Of a DNA stretch of 64,000 bases, positions 22,612-34,829 are shown in pieces. Within the stretch, counting starts at the first letter, position 1; each line of letters starts with the position of its first letter. The stretch covers positions 23,940,069 through 24,004,068 of the forward strand of contig OW203771.1 of NCBI GenBank assembly GCA_934045905.1, given 5' to 3'. This stretch comes from Leuctra nigra (Eukaryota; Arthropoda; Insecta; Plecoptera; Leuctridae). The position numbers were made by a program, and so were the translations under genes. The notes under the pieces are model-generated. The model saw nothing but the letters and a program-made list of their open reading frames with translations, ran no database searches and was not told where the DNA came from.

Positions 22612-25600
22612 AATTACACATGTAAACTAGGAATTTTAACGGTATTATTTTAAAGCTATATTCTAGTGATTTTGACGACAGCTCATTTGAGATGTATTAT
22701 ACTAATTTCCTTAATTTATAGATGTCATATTTGTTCAGAGATTAATTTAATTCAATGAAAATGCTCTTATATAGGAAATTTATGCTCAACACGTTTGACA
22801 AAAAAATTAAAACTGTTACATGAGCTTCCATGAGGTATTTTTTTCCTTCTATTATAGCCAAATTGTAAACCCTATAAACATCAATTTTTTCATGGTGTCC
22901 GTTTCTGTAACATTTCGTGGTACATGACGTTTTTCCATGTATCATTTACAAATCAAAGTTCAAGTATTAACAACTCTTCATTTCCAATACGTCAACGGTG
23001 GTGGAGGTGCCACGATTGTTCAGGCTACCCAAAATCCCACCGCCTGCCACCAAAGTAAATCCTTATTTGACCTTTATTCTCATCAAAGCTGACCTCGGGT
23101 AATAAATAACTAGATACAACTATGGATCTGACAGCATGGATGATAATAAGGGGTTTGAATACGCCGAAGTCGAGCTTATTGTTTACTTTAATGAATTCAG
23201 TCCAAACCGTAGAGAGATATTTACGAAATTAAAATAATGGAAGAGACGTGACTTAAACAATATGTTAATCCATTCGTTTAGTTTAGATTTTATCGATATA
23301 GTTCTTAGAAAACTACTTCTTATAAGTGAGTTTTTAAAAAAGATGGAACAGCATTGGTTGTTCAGCTTGGAAAACGTCACCGATGTTAAACAGCCCTAGG
23401 TGGTCATAGGCTATTGTTAATATTAAAGCCTGAAGTATTTTCATGGAAGCTTTCAGAACCAAATGTATTGAAAATAATGCGGTATATTCTGTTTAAAATA
23501 GAACATGACATATTGCATTATATTATAATTTCCACATCCTTAGTAATCAAGTTCAGGTAATATATTGCTACAGCAAAGAAAATGTACTGGTTCCTTATAT
23601 ATTAATCAATAATATTGCAAAACTCATTCGTAATCGTTTAGACTAAATCTTACATGATTCTTTCAATTCCACAGTTGGTATGATGTATACCTATTACTTC
23701 GATCTAGTTGCTAAACAGTTATACCTTCTTCCTAAACAATATAAAATGTTCCATAAAATTCGATATCATTATAAACAGATGACCAAAACCGTTTCATTAG
23801 ATGCTAGTTATTGTATAATGGAGATAATATTTAATGTATCTGACTCTCTTAATACAGGTTTACTTGCCGTGGGGATGTAGCTTCATGTAGAGTCCTCTAC
23901 AACTAGAGCTCATCGCAGCAGGATTTAAAACCCTCTTCATTACTGTTAATTACAAAATGTCGTTCTCGTAACGACTTACGGTTGAAAATGTTCACTCAGT
24001 AATGAGGAGATCATTGGAAAGAGTTCCATTTGCTTCTGTAATAGTTGGATCTTTGTTGAGGTAGCTGCTTAAGGCGTACTTGAAGGAAAATTACATTGTT
24101 GAATATTTCAGTAACGGTTACTTGCATAATGGAATCTAGAAATTACTTGAAAGTTGAGTAACACTGGATTAATAGTTGTGTTTCATGTTGCATGAATAAT
24201 CACTAAGCATGAAATACGAGTATGATGTAGAGTAGAGAAAAAACAGTAACGTTAGAACCATAGATTTCTCGTTACTAATAAAATATGAGAATACTGAGAA
24301 GGATTCTCTGCGATGTGCCAAATGGAAACTGACGCTTTTCTCTTACTGTGCTTCGAGTTGCGAATGTTCAGTTTTATCTCTGAGAGAAGTAATTCAAATT
24401 GCAATGTGTGTGTTCATCATATTGTACTTTCATGCAACTTACTAACGCACAAACACAGACTTACTTCAGTTTCAAAATCATGATTGTGAATGCACTTCAA
24501 CAATTTCCTAACAACTTTATCCAGGCTGGTCTGGCTACAATATATACAAATCGCTAGTTATTTCTTTTCGCATAAAGGTTAAATGAGGTATATGGCAATT
24601 TGTTTCACGACTATTTATAATTATCCTGATGGTTTCTTATTGATTTCTAGGAAAACTGTTTTCTAGCCCTAGTGTCTTTGTTTCACAAAAAAAATTGTTT
24701 TACTATGGACATTTTAATATTTTTATTTCATATAAATTTCAAGTACTTGTATTACTCTACGAGCCAATTTGTCAATGCTCTGCTAAATTGTAAACAGTTT
24801 ATTAAGCTTATATTGCGTGCCAACAACCTATGACATTTATTTATTATCTACTGGTATTAACCAGTATAGCATTAAAATCCGGCAGGCCTATACTCCTTTC
24901 CATTGAGTCTAGACTCCTAGATAGCATGGACAGGTATAGGACTACCCATGTTAAACAGTACTCACGACTGCATGGAATGAAGTTTACGTGTAAATTCAAG
25001 AAGACGCACGACCAAAAACATCCATGCATTTCGAATGCTCGCTTATCATCGAGCGTTTTTCCAGTTAAGCCGCAACGTAACTAGAATCATTTCAAGCACG
25101 TTGAAACTTTCAGGTTAACTAAAATCTATCGTCATTGGCCAATAGAATGTCTTCCCATAAAAACAAATTGGTTAGATAATACACCAATTTAATTTTCCTC
25201 AACCGCTTCCTTTTTATAAAAATGGTGATTTTATTTTCCTTCATCACATCACTATTTGATCATCCTCCTCCACATCTTTCATCTGAACAAGGTGTTCCCA
25301 TCCCCAAGAGGTTGTTCCCTCATTTAATCCGTCCTCCTTGCTCCAGTGGGATAATCCTAGCTTATCCCATCTCTTCCTTCGGGAATTCATCGGGAGGATA
25401 TCGATCAGTAGTGACTTCTTGTAGAGTGACGTTCGATCCCGAGGGAAGGTTAAATTATCGACAATCTCCTTGTGTTCCCCTTTTCATCCCGAGATGTCGA
25501 CGCTTCCCGTTGATCCGGGGTCCGCGATGACACGGTTTATGGTCACGCTCGTAGAGATTGAACAATCTCGGAGGTATTTGGAATGTCTCAATAGCTCCGT

Positions 25601-26154
25601 CAAAACTGTCATGTTTGAAAATTGAGATGTGAGCAACTTTGACGATTTAGGATTATTAAGGTGGTGTAAGCGCGAGCTATTTTGTAGCTTGTTGCAGGCA
25701 CTTTTTTTTATAAGATTGGAGACAAAATGATTCACGATATGATTTGAATTTTTTATCATGATTAGATAAAAGACAAGCTTAAGGTTATCCCCTGGTACAT
25801 TTTAAATTTTTTGCTTCGTAATTAGTTGATTTTTGGTAAAAAAATGGTATATTTTCTTTTCTCAATGGGTGCAGTGCGAAATTTAATTATACAAATATGC
25901 CAAGTGATGACCCTAAGTTTGTCTTTGATCTAATAATGAGTAAAATTTGAGATTAATTGGTTCACGGGTATGGTCTCCAATCGTATCGGAAATTTCATAG
26001 ATTGGAGTGGTTTTGTTGAATAACCGGCGCCTAATTAAAGTGGTCCCACTGCTCCAGCCAAGGTGCTTAGAATTCGCCGTAATTCATACAAATCTCTGAT
26101 GAAATAATACCTCAAACAACAGCATAAAACAATTATATCTTACCGTGTGCTCCA
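22612..26154. other. unassigned DNA
   Basis: Short frames up to about 100 codons (24830-25084, 25222-25530) lack domains and have competing antisense frames. GC-richer words lie at 25250-25560. I recognise no repeat. Confidence 0.35.
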
Positions 26155-26440
26155 ATTATATGTTCTTAATTGAAGTTCCAATTAAACTATCCCAAAATAA
26201 TTCATATTTGTAGTGCAATGTTGCCAGATTTATGGTAAATTTTACACATTGTACACAGTTTCTTTCTTATTTGGCCCGTGACCTCATATTTTCAAACGGC
26301 AGTCTTATTCTAAAAATTATTATCTTTAATTTGAGACTATTTTCAATAATTTGTCATTCCTCTTGCGGTTTTAGGAGCAATTTAAGGCCAATTTTCCAGG
26401 ACGATTTCATGTCTCCCTGTGTTATCTTATGGGGGAAAAG
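26155..26440. repeat. dispersed copy of the hAT MITE core
   Basis: Collinear matches to 17620-17850 include TATGTTCTTAATTGAAGTT, AAAATAATTCAT, GCCAGATTTATGG and TTTTAGGAGCAATTTAAGG. The ATCGATAT arms and TAGGG termini are absent. It is either a relic or the original sequence captured by the MITE. Confidence 0.65.
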
Positions 26441-26470
26441 ATGATCTTCAATCAAGAATATCTAATTATA

Positions 26471-27714
26471 CTAGGAAAACGCTCAGTGTAACGCGTTGAT
26501 GAGCGAGCACGGGTACGTGCAAATTCTCGAACCGGAAATGCGTACACAACGCACAGAAAACATATACATCCATATGGAATTGATTATGATATCAACTTAA
26601 AAGTGTATGCTTTTCATCGAAACTTTAAAATAGCATCTAAGCACCTGGTTCATAAAGCAAATCAGAATCAATTTTCAATTGGCACTGGAAAACATTCATT
26701 TCGATACTTCATTACTGACAGATATTAAAAATGTAAATAACTTCATACGTTCTTAACTGATTGGGATGAAATTTTGTAAAATAAGAGACAATATTGGTCT
26801 TAATGATCATGCAAAATATGAGTTTGATCAGAATTATCGAAGACCGTTTTCATTTTTCAGCCTATCAGGAGATATTTATTTAAATTTTAACCAATGAATC
26901 TGAGTAACGCGTTGATGAGCGAGCACGGATACGCGCAACACCTCGAACCGAAATTCTGTCTATCGAAAATGTCATTAAAAGCCAATAATTCTAAAATTTC
27001 GCCACAGATGTGTATAGAAATCTCAAAACATTCCTAAAATATTGGTCCAAATAACCATGCAAAGCTTTAAGTTGATCAATTGAACCTTTATGATTGAACT
27101 GTTCCGTGTTAATTTTCAAAAATCACAGGATCTCCTTCAAAAAATATACCTGAGACCACTCATATGATATAAGTGTGTCTACACAATATCAGATCGACTG
27201 TTGAACGGTCATTATCAGTTTCATTTGCGTTTGAAAGTTTCTGCTCTAACTACCTTGCCTTGAACTGAAGAGTCGAAGTCGCCGTGAATTTGACAGCCAA
27301 CACGCTAATAGTCCGTAAAATGTCAATAACGTTTGGATTTAAACACAGATTAGTATGAAAATTGTCAAAAATGCAGATAATGTTGGACCCAACCATCATG
27401 CGAAGTTATAAGTTGATCGTTCAATCGGTTATAGTTTAAATTTCTAAAAACACAGGAAAGATGGTTTTAAATTTTAACCAATGGGAGGATTTAGCTGAAA
27501 CTTTGTTTGATTGGGTACAATGTTGGGGGTAATGACTTGTCAAAATTTCAATTTGATCAAAACAACCAATCGAAAGTTAATTTTTTTTAAATTTGAACCA
27601 ATCAATGGATTTCAAAAAAATTAGGGTCTGCAACAATCAGAAATGTTACGTACATGTGTGCAAAATTTCAGCTCGATCGAAGAAAAACTCTGACCTGTAT
27701 ATCGTCAGTAACAG

Positions 27715-27745
<31 letters not shown>

Positions 27746-27796
27746 AGAGGTCCGTGCCAAAAGAGCCAAATGGAGACGCTCGCTTCGCTCGCTCAA
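26471..27796 (-). mobile_element. Helitron-like element, copy C (twin of copy B)
   Basis: The minus strand starts at 27796 with TTGAGCGAGCGAAGCGAGCG and ends at 26471 with CCTAG. It has the same internal second terminator and extension as copy B. Differences from B are T/G (about 27009), C/T (about 27408), G/A (about 27493) and a pure A tract. Flanks are unrelated to those of B, so this is a separate insertion and not a segmental duplication. The A/T junction rule holds. Confidence 0.8.
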
Positions 27797-27925
27797 TGAT
27801 ACCGTAAGGGGCAAATATTTTTTGCTAGTTGTATGTAATATGGTTTCATTAATCTTTGGCGTGAATTACAGCAAATTCTCATTCCTATGCCGAAACGATG
27901 GAACCACTTTAACAAGGCACGAAGT

Positions 27926-28029
27926 AAAAATGAAAAAGTGCTACTAATTTACAATCAGACTTATCATTTAAAAATGAAAAGATGAAAAAATGAAAAAGTG
28001 CTACTAATTTACAATCAGACTTATCATTT
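27926..28029 (+). repeat. 60-bp tandem duplication
   Basis: TGAAAAAGTGCTACTAATTT followed by ACAATCAGACTTATCATTT occurs twice exactly 60 bases apart. Confidence 0.9.
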
Positions 28030-29283
28030 GCACATTACACCAAGGTTACACTCAATTATGAAATAATTTTTCTCACTCAATTTTCTAAAACGGCAGAGCG
28101 ATTGAACTACCTTAAGAGTGGACCCGAAGAGTTATCTAGATAGAGTATCCTTGATATCGATACATATTTTGAACAATTCATATTATTTGACTGTTATATG
28201 TAAAATATGTTATGTAAATATTTCTTGAATCGATCTAAGTTATACACCAAATTTTAAATACAATTTCTGCACAATTGCGACGCAAAAGTTTTACATTAAG
28301 TTTGTCAGTTGGTACTTGTTGACGCTCATTTGTTAGGCCGAATGAAGAAATAGCATCAATGATCTTAATGTCGCATAAAAGATTATCGGTTATAGCAAGG
28401 TCGTCATACTTCTTCTTGAATCCAACCCCAGCACCAAGATTAAAATATCACATAATGTGCCACTATAAATGAGGTATTTTTGTTCCGTTGCAAATACGTA
28501 GTGTAGTTTATGTATAATATAGTAATTATATTTACACAGATTTTAAAATTGATGTCAATTATTACTGTAGGGAAAATGTATTATCTATTTGTTTACATTT
28601 AAATGTAGGTACACACATTTCTTTAATTAAAGGTTGTCTAGTTAAAGTTGATAGTCCACTTCACATTCCTGATTTAGTTGAAGTCAAATAGCCAACGTCG
28701 CTTCGAAGTACACTTTAACAATATTTCATATTTCAGTAAAAGAGCTTTATTTTGCGGACACAGATCCCGAAAAGAGTTTATGTTTTCTATTTACGATGAT
28801 TTTATGCACACGCCGTGTTTTTCCCTGGGAATTGGACCGTGCAAAAAGTATAAAATAAACAAAGTTGTTTTTCGCTGCCGGCTGCTTATTGCATTTTATT
28901 TTTCAAAGTACTGTATATTATTTATGCTACGTAAACGTTTTAATGCTGGCACCCAATTGCTGTCGCGGAACTTCACAACATGTTCTGAAATAATAAAAGG
29001 GCTCTAGGGTTTGGTTTAATTTAAGCTGACAACTCAATATAGCTACAACGTTTTGAGATGAATTTAAGTCCCGAGAATAAAAATATGTATTGTGCGGCGT
29101 ATTTATATTTTTGTAAAACTGTTCAATAAGAGCTAAAGATTTAAAAGGACTGTGATGAAGAAAATCTCATGTGAATGTGATAATTTCATTATACCTAGTC
29201 AAACAAGTAAGCTAATTTTAATCATAATCATAATTATTACCACCAGCTGCCAGAGCTGAGTAAAACATTTATGATATTTTACC
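28030..29283. other. unassigned DNA
   Basis: A 109-codon frame at 28678-29007 (plus, opening on TTG) has no domain that I recognise and no supporting signals. No repeat was recognised. Confidence 0.35.
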
Positions 29284-30239
29284 TTATCTAGTGGAGCGGT
29301 CGCTCCACGCCAGCCAAGTCGTACGGCGCGCGCACACTCTCATATAAAGGCTGGAGCAAACCCACTTTTACTGTAAGCATCAAAGTGGCATTTTCGGCCT
29401 ACTGGATCTTAAAATTGAGAAATCTCACATTGTTGCGAAATATCTTAATTTCGAGCTATGGCCCACCCTACAACATATACCAAATTTGGGAACAATAGTT
29501 TACGCCCTTTGCGCGCTAGAGGGCCGTGAAAACAGTGTTTTAGGGCGGTTTTCATAATAATAATCTTAGTAGTAGTAGTAGTAGGCTGGAGCTAAAATCC
29601 GGTAAACAGGCCACAGCCTAAACGGCTGAACCGATTGATCTCACATTTTTACCACGTGTGCACTTTTGGCGTCTGATTTAACCTTGTCCCCATGAATTTT
29701 TTGTGCCGCCATTTTGAAACCGGAAGTGACGTCATATCTCGTCAACGGTTGGACCGATCGGAACGAAATTTGCGCCAATCGTTTCAGACGGTCATCTATA
29801 TGGATTATCAATATCAAAAGACTGAACATTATTTTAAATAAACCGGAAATGACGTCATGAAATTTGAAATACATCGATTTGCATTTCAGCAACAACTGTT
29901 GATCCGATTGTCTTGATATTTATGTAACGTTTGTACTTTTGATATTTCATTTGACTTGTTATAAAACCAACCGGAAGCCGCCATTTTGAAACCGGAAGTG
30001 ACATCATGTCTCAAAAACGGCTAAACAGATTAGAACAAAACCAGCGCTAAACGATTTAGACGGTCAACTTTATGTAATCAGTAATATTTGATGATTCAAA
30101 TATCGAAACCGGAAATGACGTCACACATTTTATGACCTATACCGGAAATGACGTCATAAATATGCTAAATGACGCTAAATTCACCACTTTATACTTTAAA
30201 ACAGATATAAGTAAACGTACTTTGTAAATAATTATAAAT

Positions 30240-30800
30240 TCAAGGTTGCAGTGTTCTCGGCGGCCATTTTTAAAACCGGAAGTGACGTCATATATCGTAA
30301 ACGGTTGTACCGATTGCAACCTAAGTTTGGAAATGTGTTGGACTAATAATTATGAATTCAAGACGACATTATTTTCGGCCGCCATTGTTAAAACCGGAAG
30401 TGACGTCAAATATCGAAAATGGCTGTACCGATTGCAATCAAATTTTGGAAATGTGTTGTACTAATAATTATGAATTCAAGACGACATTATTTTCGGCCGC
30501 CATTGTTAAAACCGGAAGTGACGTCATATATCGAAAATGGCTGTACCGATTGCAACCAAATTTTGGAAATGTGTTGTACTAATAATTATGCATTCAAGAC
30601 GACATTATTTTCGGCCGCCATTGTTAAAATCGGAAGTGACGTCATATATCAAAAACGGCTGTACCGATTGCAACCAAATTTTGGAAATGTGTAGGAGTAA
30701 TAATTATGAATTCAAGACGACATTATTTTCGGCCGCCATTGCTAAAACCGGAAGTGACGTCATATATCGAAAACGGCTGGACCGATTGTAACGAAACTTA
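30240..30800 (+). repeat. five tandem 118-bp units with CCGGAAGTGACGTCA
   Basis: The motif starts fall at 30275, 30393, 30511, 30629 and 30747, exactly 118 bases apart; the 30629 copy begins ATCGG. Diverged motif copies precede the array (about 29718, 29847, 29990, 30107, 30140). Because 118 is 1 modulo 3, the same peptide repeat shifts through the frames and produces several overlapping open frames. These are not genes. The motif joins an ETS-type core (CCGGAAGT) to a CRE palindrome (TGACGTCA). Confidence 0.92.
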
Positions 30801-31657
30801 AAGCTATTCTTCTTGGATAATTATTTTAATCTTATATACCAAACGCAACTTTTCTAAGTATCCAAATCGGCATAGGCGTATTTTTTTAAAGAAATAAGTT
30901 CTTGCACGGACACAAGCTGTGCTACAAGCTGTATGAATAAACTAACAAAAGAAGTGATATCCCAGAAAAAAACACTCCGTGTAAAAAAGGCAGCCAAGTC
31001 TCTTTACTTTAAAAAAATTCAACACCGAAAAGGAGTGATATCAAAAAAGGAGCCAAGTCAATGACATTTCCAAATATTTAATCGTATCTTTGAAATAAAA
31101 GTATAAACACCGAGAAATACTTTACAAAAGGACTTGGCGCATCGTTTTTTTAAAGACATTTTTCTATTCATAAGCATGTGCCATTTTTATACAACCGTCA
31201 TTTTGAATGTTTAGAATAATAGGGAAACATCTTTCAATTAGGTACATATTATACATACCTTCTGTAAAATATTTTCTATATGAATATATACGCTATGAAA
31301 CTTGTTGTCTATGCTTTCTATAAATATACACAATAGTTATCTTCGTAATATTGTTTCGTGGTGAATATAATTAAGTCTCATCATGCGTTATACCTTCACA
31401 TCATGTAACAATTTCTATTAATACACATTTTATAAAAATACATTTCACAAAGAAGACAGTCATATTGAATTTCTATTAAAAAATTTAACTTTATACACTT
31501 GACACTTCAAAAATATATAATTGTGTTCCATTAGTTAGTAATTATTTGACAACGTTTCATGATTTCCTTCAGTCAAGATCAAATTATGAAAAGATACCAG
31601 TCTAATATCGCCATATTAACAGTACTGCAAGAATATGTATGAGCCCACTTCCAATTG

Positions 31658-31847
31658 ATATGAAGGGATGTGTGTTGTGAAAAATATCCGACCGAACCGG
31701 GGCACGAACTTGGGACCTCTCACTTGCCGGGCGAGAGCTCTACCAACTGAGCTACCCGATCGGACGGGCGGACATTAGACACAACACACTGATGAGGATC
31801 CTGACTCCTGACTCCATGGAAGTTTTCCAAAGAAACCTACATTCTCA
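31658..31847 (-). mobile_element. tRNA-derived SINE, copy 3, with 13-bp target duplication
   Basis: CCACTTCCAATTG occurs at 31645-31657 and again at 31848-31860, directly bounding the element. The minus strand has a ~90-base leader, a tRNA-like head (31761-31690) with A box TAGCTCAGTTGG and a diverged B box, then CGGTCGGATATTTTTCACAA. The leader is itself the complement of the tail seen in copy 1, so the element is partly palindromic. Confidence 0.85.
31690..31761 (-). other. tRNA-like SINE head, resembling tRNA-Ala(GGC)
   Basis: The 72 bases fold as GATCGGG/TTCGGTC acceptor, GCTC/GAGC D stem and CTCGC/GTGAG anticodon stem with loop CCGGCAA (anticodon position GGC). The T stem has mismatches and base 33 is C instead of T. 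This is the promoter-bearing SINE head and not a functional tRNA gene. Confidence 0.6.
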
Positions 31848-32241
31848 CCACTTCCAATTGTTATGTAATTCTTTCACCCTTATATTACTTATATATTACA
31901 GCATAAAATCATGCTTCTATCGCCATTGACAAAACTATAAAATAGTCATTACTAAAAGTAGCTTGATTCATAGATTCTGGCTCTAATAGAAAGAGGAAAA
32001 TGTACCTACTTGTAAATTTCTTTCCACTTTTAGGATAGAATGATGTCTTTAAAAAAACGATGCGCCAAGTCCTTTTGTAAAGTATTTCTCGGTGTTTATA
32101 CTTTTATTTCAAAGATACGATTAAATATTTGGAAATGTCATTGACTTGGCTCCTTTTTTGATATCACTCCTTTTCGGTGTTGAATTTTTTTAAAGTAAAG
32201 AGACTTGGCTGCCTTTTTTACACGGAGTGTTTTTTTCTGGG

Positions 32242-33264
32242 TCATATTTACATGATCAATTACCATAATAGGTCTGTCTGCCTGTTTTTCTGTTTTTCTT
32301 TCTGCAAGTAGTACATGTTAATTGGAAATTTCTCCTAATTCCATTGCTTCAAATCGTTCTGTACCTATATTATGTTTGGTTTAGAAATTCTGAATGTATA
32401 ATAATTATAATTCACTTGTGACTCAGAAAATACATATTTATAAACAGTTAACCTGCCACACTTTATGATTCACCTCCTTAGGTGAAATGCACATCTTCTT
32501 CAAGAACTCTATTCATTATCTTCCCAAATCCTTCGAAAAATATAGTTACTGAACATTTTCCTTCAAAAGTTCTCAACAGCCTGCTGATATCCAAAGAATA
32601 TCAACATCGAATAAACTTCTTTGCTTTTATTCGTTTGACTAGTAGTACATTTTTACGCCACCCGAATCAGCAAATAACCTATCATGAACTTCTATTCTTG
32701 GTGTACGAAAGACTGAGACTCGTTTCAACAAAACTGCTTCGGTCGAAGAACATGATAATGGAATGAAGAGAGTGTTTTTAGAGGTGGGTAAATTGAATGC
32801 TTACATGACATGTTGTAACAAGAAAACACAGACTTTACTGCTGTCTGTACATGCTCTATTTGGTGGAAACATTTGTACGTAAAACCGTAAACTATTTTAT
32901 AGAAAGCACGGTCTTTAAAGTTCGAAGTTGCAAACACCAAATGGGGTGTCAACCACAGAAAACAGTAAACCATCATGACCTCTAAAATCATAGTATAACT
33001 TTATTCACTTTGTCGCTTTGTAACGACTAAAAACGTTACAACACTGCATTTTGATCAGAAACATTGTTGAGTATGTAACATGACTTTTGAATTGCGCATG
33101 TATTGACAACTAAATTGCAAGAGACCGCATGACGCAGTGCATACTATAAGTTGATAGATTCATTTGACACATAGTAAGTATTGTAAGTATTAAAATAACA
33201 TTTCTCAAATTTTAAAAGTTAAGAAATATGTGTTTCTAATTACTCCAAAAATGTCAACAGTAAT
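32242..33264. other. unassigned DNA
   Basis: Two frames (32482-32766 plus, 32725-32991 minus) are open but have no domain. No repeat was seen. Confidence 0.35.
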
Positions 33265-33536
33265 TAAGTTTCGACACTTCGAAGGACCAGCCGTCTGAAG
33301 TCGACGAGGACAAGCAAAGCTACTACCTTCCCACCGTTGAGGAGTACAAGAAAATGTACGATCTCCGGGACATCAACATGATGGGCCTCATGATTGGTTC
33401 AAGGGGAACCATCCCATCATTTTTTAAAGATTTCATTGTGAAACATAATTTGCCTAAAGTTTTAATTAGTAATATAGTTTTAGAAGTAATTAGAAGATCA
33501 GTAGCTAATTTAAAAAACCATCTGTTTAGTCAGTAG
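33265..33536 (+). pseudogene. C-terminal fragment of a second retrotransposon protein
   Basis: The frame is open from a TAA at about 33262 to TAG at 33534. It reads KDQPSEVDEDKQSYYLPTVE, EYKKMYDLRDINMMGL, MIGSRGTIPSFFKDF, LPKVLISNIVLEVI, RRSVANLKNHLF. The pattern MIGxRGTIPxFF ... LPK ... RxSVxxLRNHLF resembles the conserved C-terminal tail of several insect non-LTR polymerases, although I cannot name the clade. The composition is GC-richer than its surroundings up to about 33420. An AATAAA signal near 33646 may mark the 3' end. It is severely 5'-truncated. Confidence 0.5.
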
Positions 33537-34829
33537 TTTTTGTCTTAAATGTAAATATTTTTCTCTATCCCTATTAATCTTTTATATTTTCAATTGTATT
33601 GTTATTCTGTTTCTTTTTGGCAACCGAATTTCGGCAAAGTCTGTTAATAAAGATTTATTTATATAGCCTTAAAACCAAATTAGAGGTCTAAATTTCAAAT
33701 TTACATTCAAATTCATATTTGCCAAATTTTAGTTCGATCAGAGGTACTGCTTATAAACTGTACCATGAGAATAATTTAAAAATATCCGATTCCTGCCAAA
33801 AAGTGTAACTAAGGCTTTATATCCTTAAAACCCACAAACATACGTTTGATATAACTGACACTGTTAAAGGTTCGCTTAAAATGCAATCCGACGTTCATGA
33901 ATAATCACATTTACACCTTATGGCCAGTAAAAAGCAATGGCAATGTAATTTTGTCACTTTGACTGTAGAGCATAGTAATCATTCACCCATACGATGATGA
34001 ATTCTAACATTTTTGAATCATATGCAATTAACAGCTGCCAGATAAGCATGCTTAATTCCAATGAATTATTAGTTTAGTTTGGTAACACTACTCCATCCAT
34101 GTCATATTTGACGTTGATTGCATTAGCATTATTAACACAACTTTATTCACTCGAATATAGCCGGAAAATGGACAGGTTTTTGGGGCGTGAAATATGAATG
34201 TCTGCAATATTTTATATAATGAAATATTTTGAATTGCATTCTTTAAACTGAACATGTATGCAATTTAATTACCTTTGACAGTTTATTATATTCCTACGTA
34301 TGTTTATGCATAGGGTGATTTATTATGGATACATATAGGGGATTAGTGGTTATAGATAATAAAGTTGAGAAAAATAGTTAATTGCGTATTGGGAAATTAC
34401 TCGTTTCCTCTAATAAAAACAGTAAACGTTTTGTTGATATTAAAACGTCATAAATATTAAGTTGATTAACAGTTCTTCTAAGGTTTTCAAAAGATGAAAG
34501 TTACATTCGTAATACTTTTGAATCCTGTAAATTATAAAATTCAATGTTTCGAGCGTTGAATCTTATGCGAGAGTACTAATACGTATTGATGTGATGTATC
34601 TTGTAGGATGTTTACTTGAACAATCTACTTGCATTTTACTATAATTTATTCTGCTCCATGCCTTGTTAAATCCACTCAAAACTATATTCCGTGGGGATCA
34701 TTGGAAATTCAAACATGGGATCCAATTTGTATCAGATTATTAGCGTACGTGTTCTCGAGGGATGTGGTAGCTGTTGGTAACTTTGAACATGCTAAAGTTT
34801 ATTTTTGTAAGGTGCAAAGCGCGAAAACA
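33537..34829. other. unassigned DNA
   Basis: The first ~130 bases are probably the 3' tail of the fragment above. A sequence at 33715-33760 (CATATTTGCCAAATTTTAGT then TCGATCAG) weakly recalls the Helitron-like family. I see nothing else. Confidence 0.35.

Larger units (their letters stand above)
29284..32241 (+). mobile_element. composite element: hairpin end, ETS/CRE-motif array, TIR element
   Basis: The order is TTATCTAG, a perfect hairpin GTGGAGCGGTCGCTCCAC (29291-29308), a ~400-base conserved block, motif-bearing repeats (29.7-30.8 kb), a linker ending AACTAACAAAAGAAGTGAT, then the CCCAGAAAAAA TIR element. The same order recurs in reverse complement at 41562-43918, with the identical linker-to-TIR junction. 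Similarity stops at TTATCTAG on one side and at CTGGG on the other, so the whole unit seems to have moved or been duplicated as one. It has no coding capacity. Confidence 0.7.
30961..32241. mobile_element. CCCAGAA...CTGGG TIR element (copy 2)
   Basis: It has near-perfect terminal inverted repeats of about 215 bases, with blocks CACTCCGTGTAAAAAAGGCA, AAAGGAGTGATATCAAAAAA, GGAGCCAAGTCAATGACATT and GGACTTGGCGCATCG. The interior holds a SINE with its own target duplication and no transposase frame. Confidence 0.85.

Noticed and set aside
25222..25530. 102-codon frame
   Set aside because: It is GC-richer than its surroundings, but there is no domain, no splice or start evidence and a partly overlapping opposing frame.
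28678..29007. 109-codon frame
   Set aside because: It opens on TTG and has no domain or context; it is likely chance in AT-rich DNA.
30246..30791. Four overlapping 72-91-codon frames
   Set aside because: They are successive phases of the 118-bp tandem repeat.
31690..31761. tRNA-Ala gene
   Set aside because: It is bounded by a SINE body and a target duplication; the T stem is mismatched and position 33 is C.
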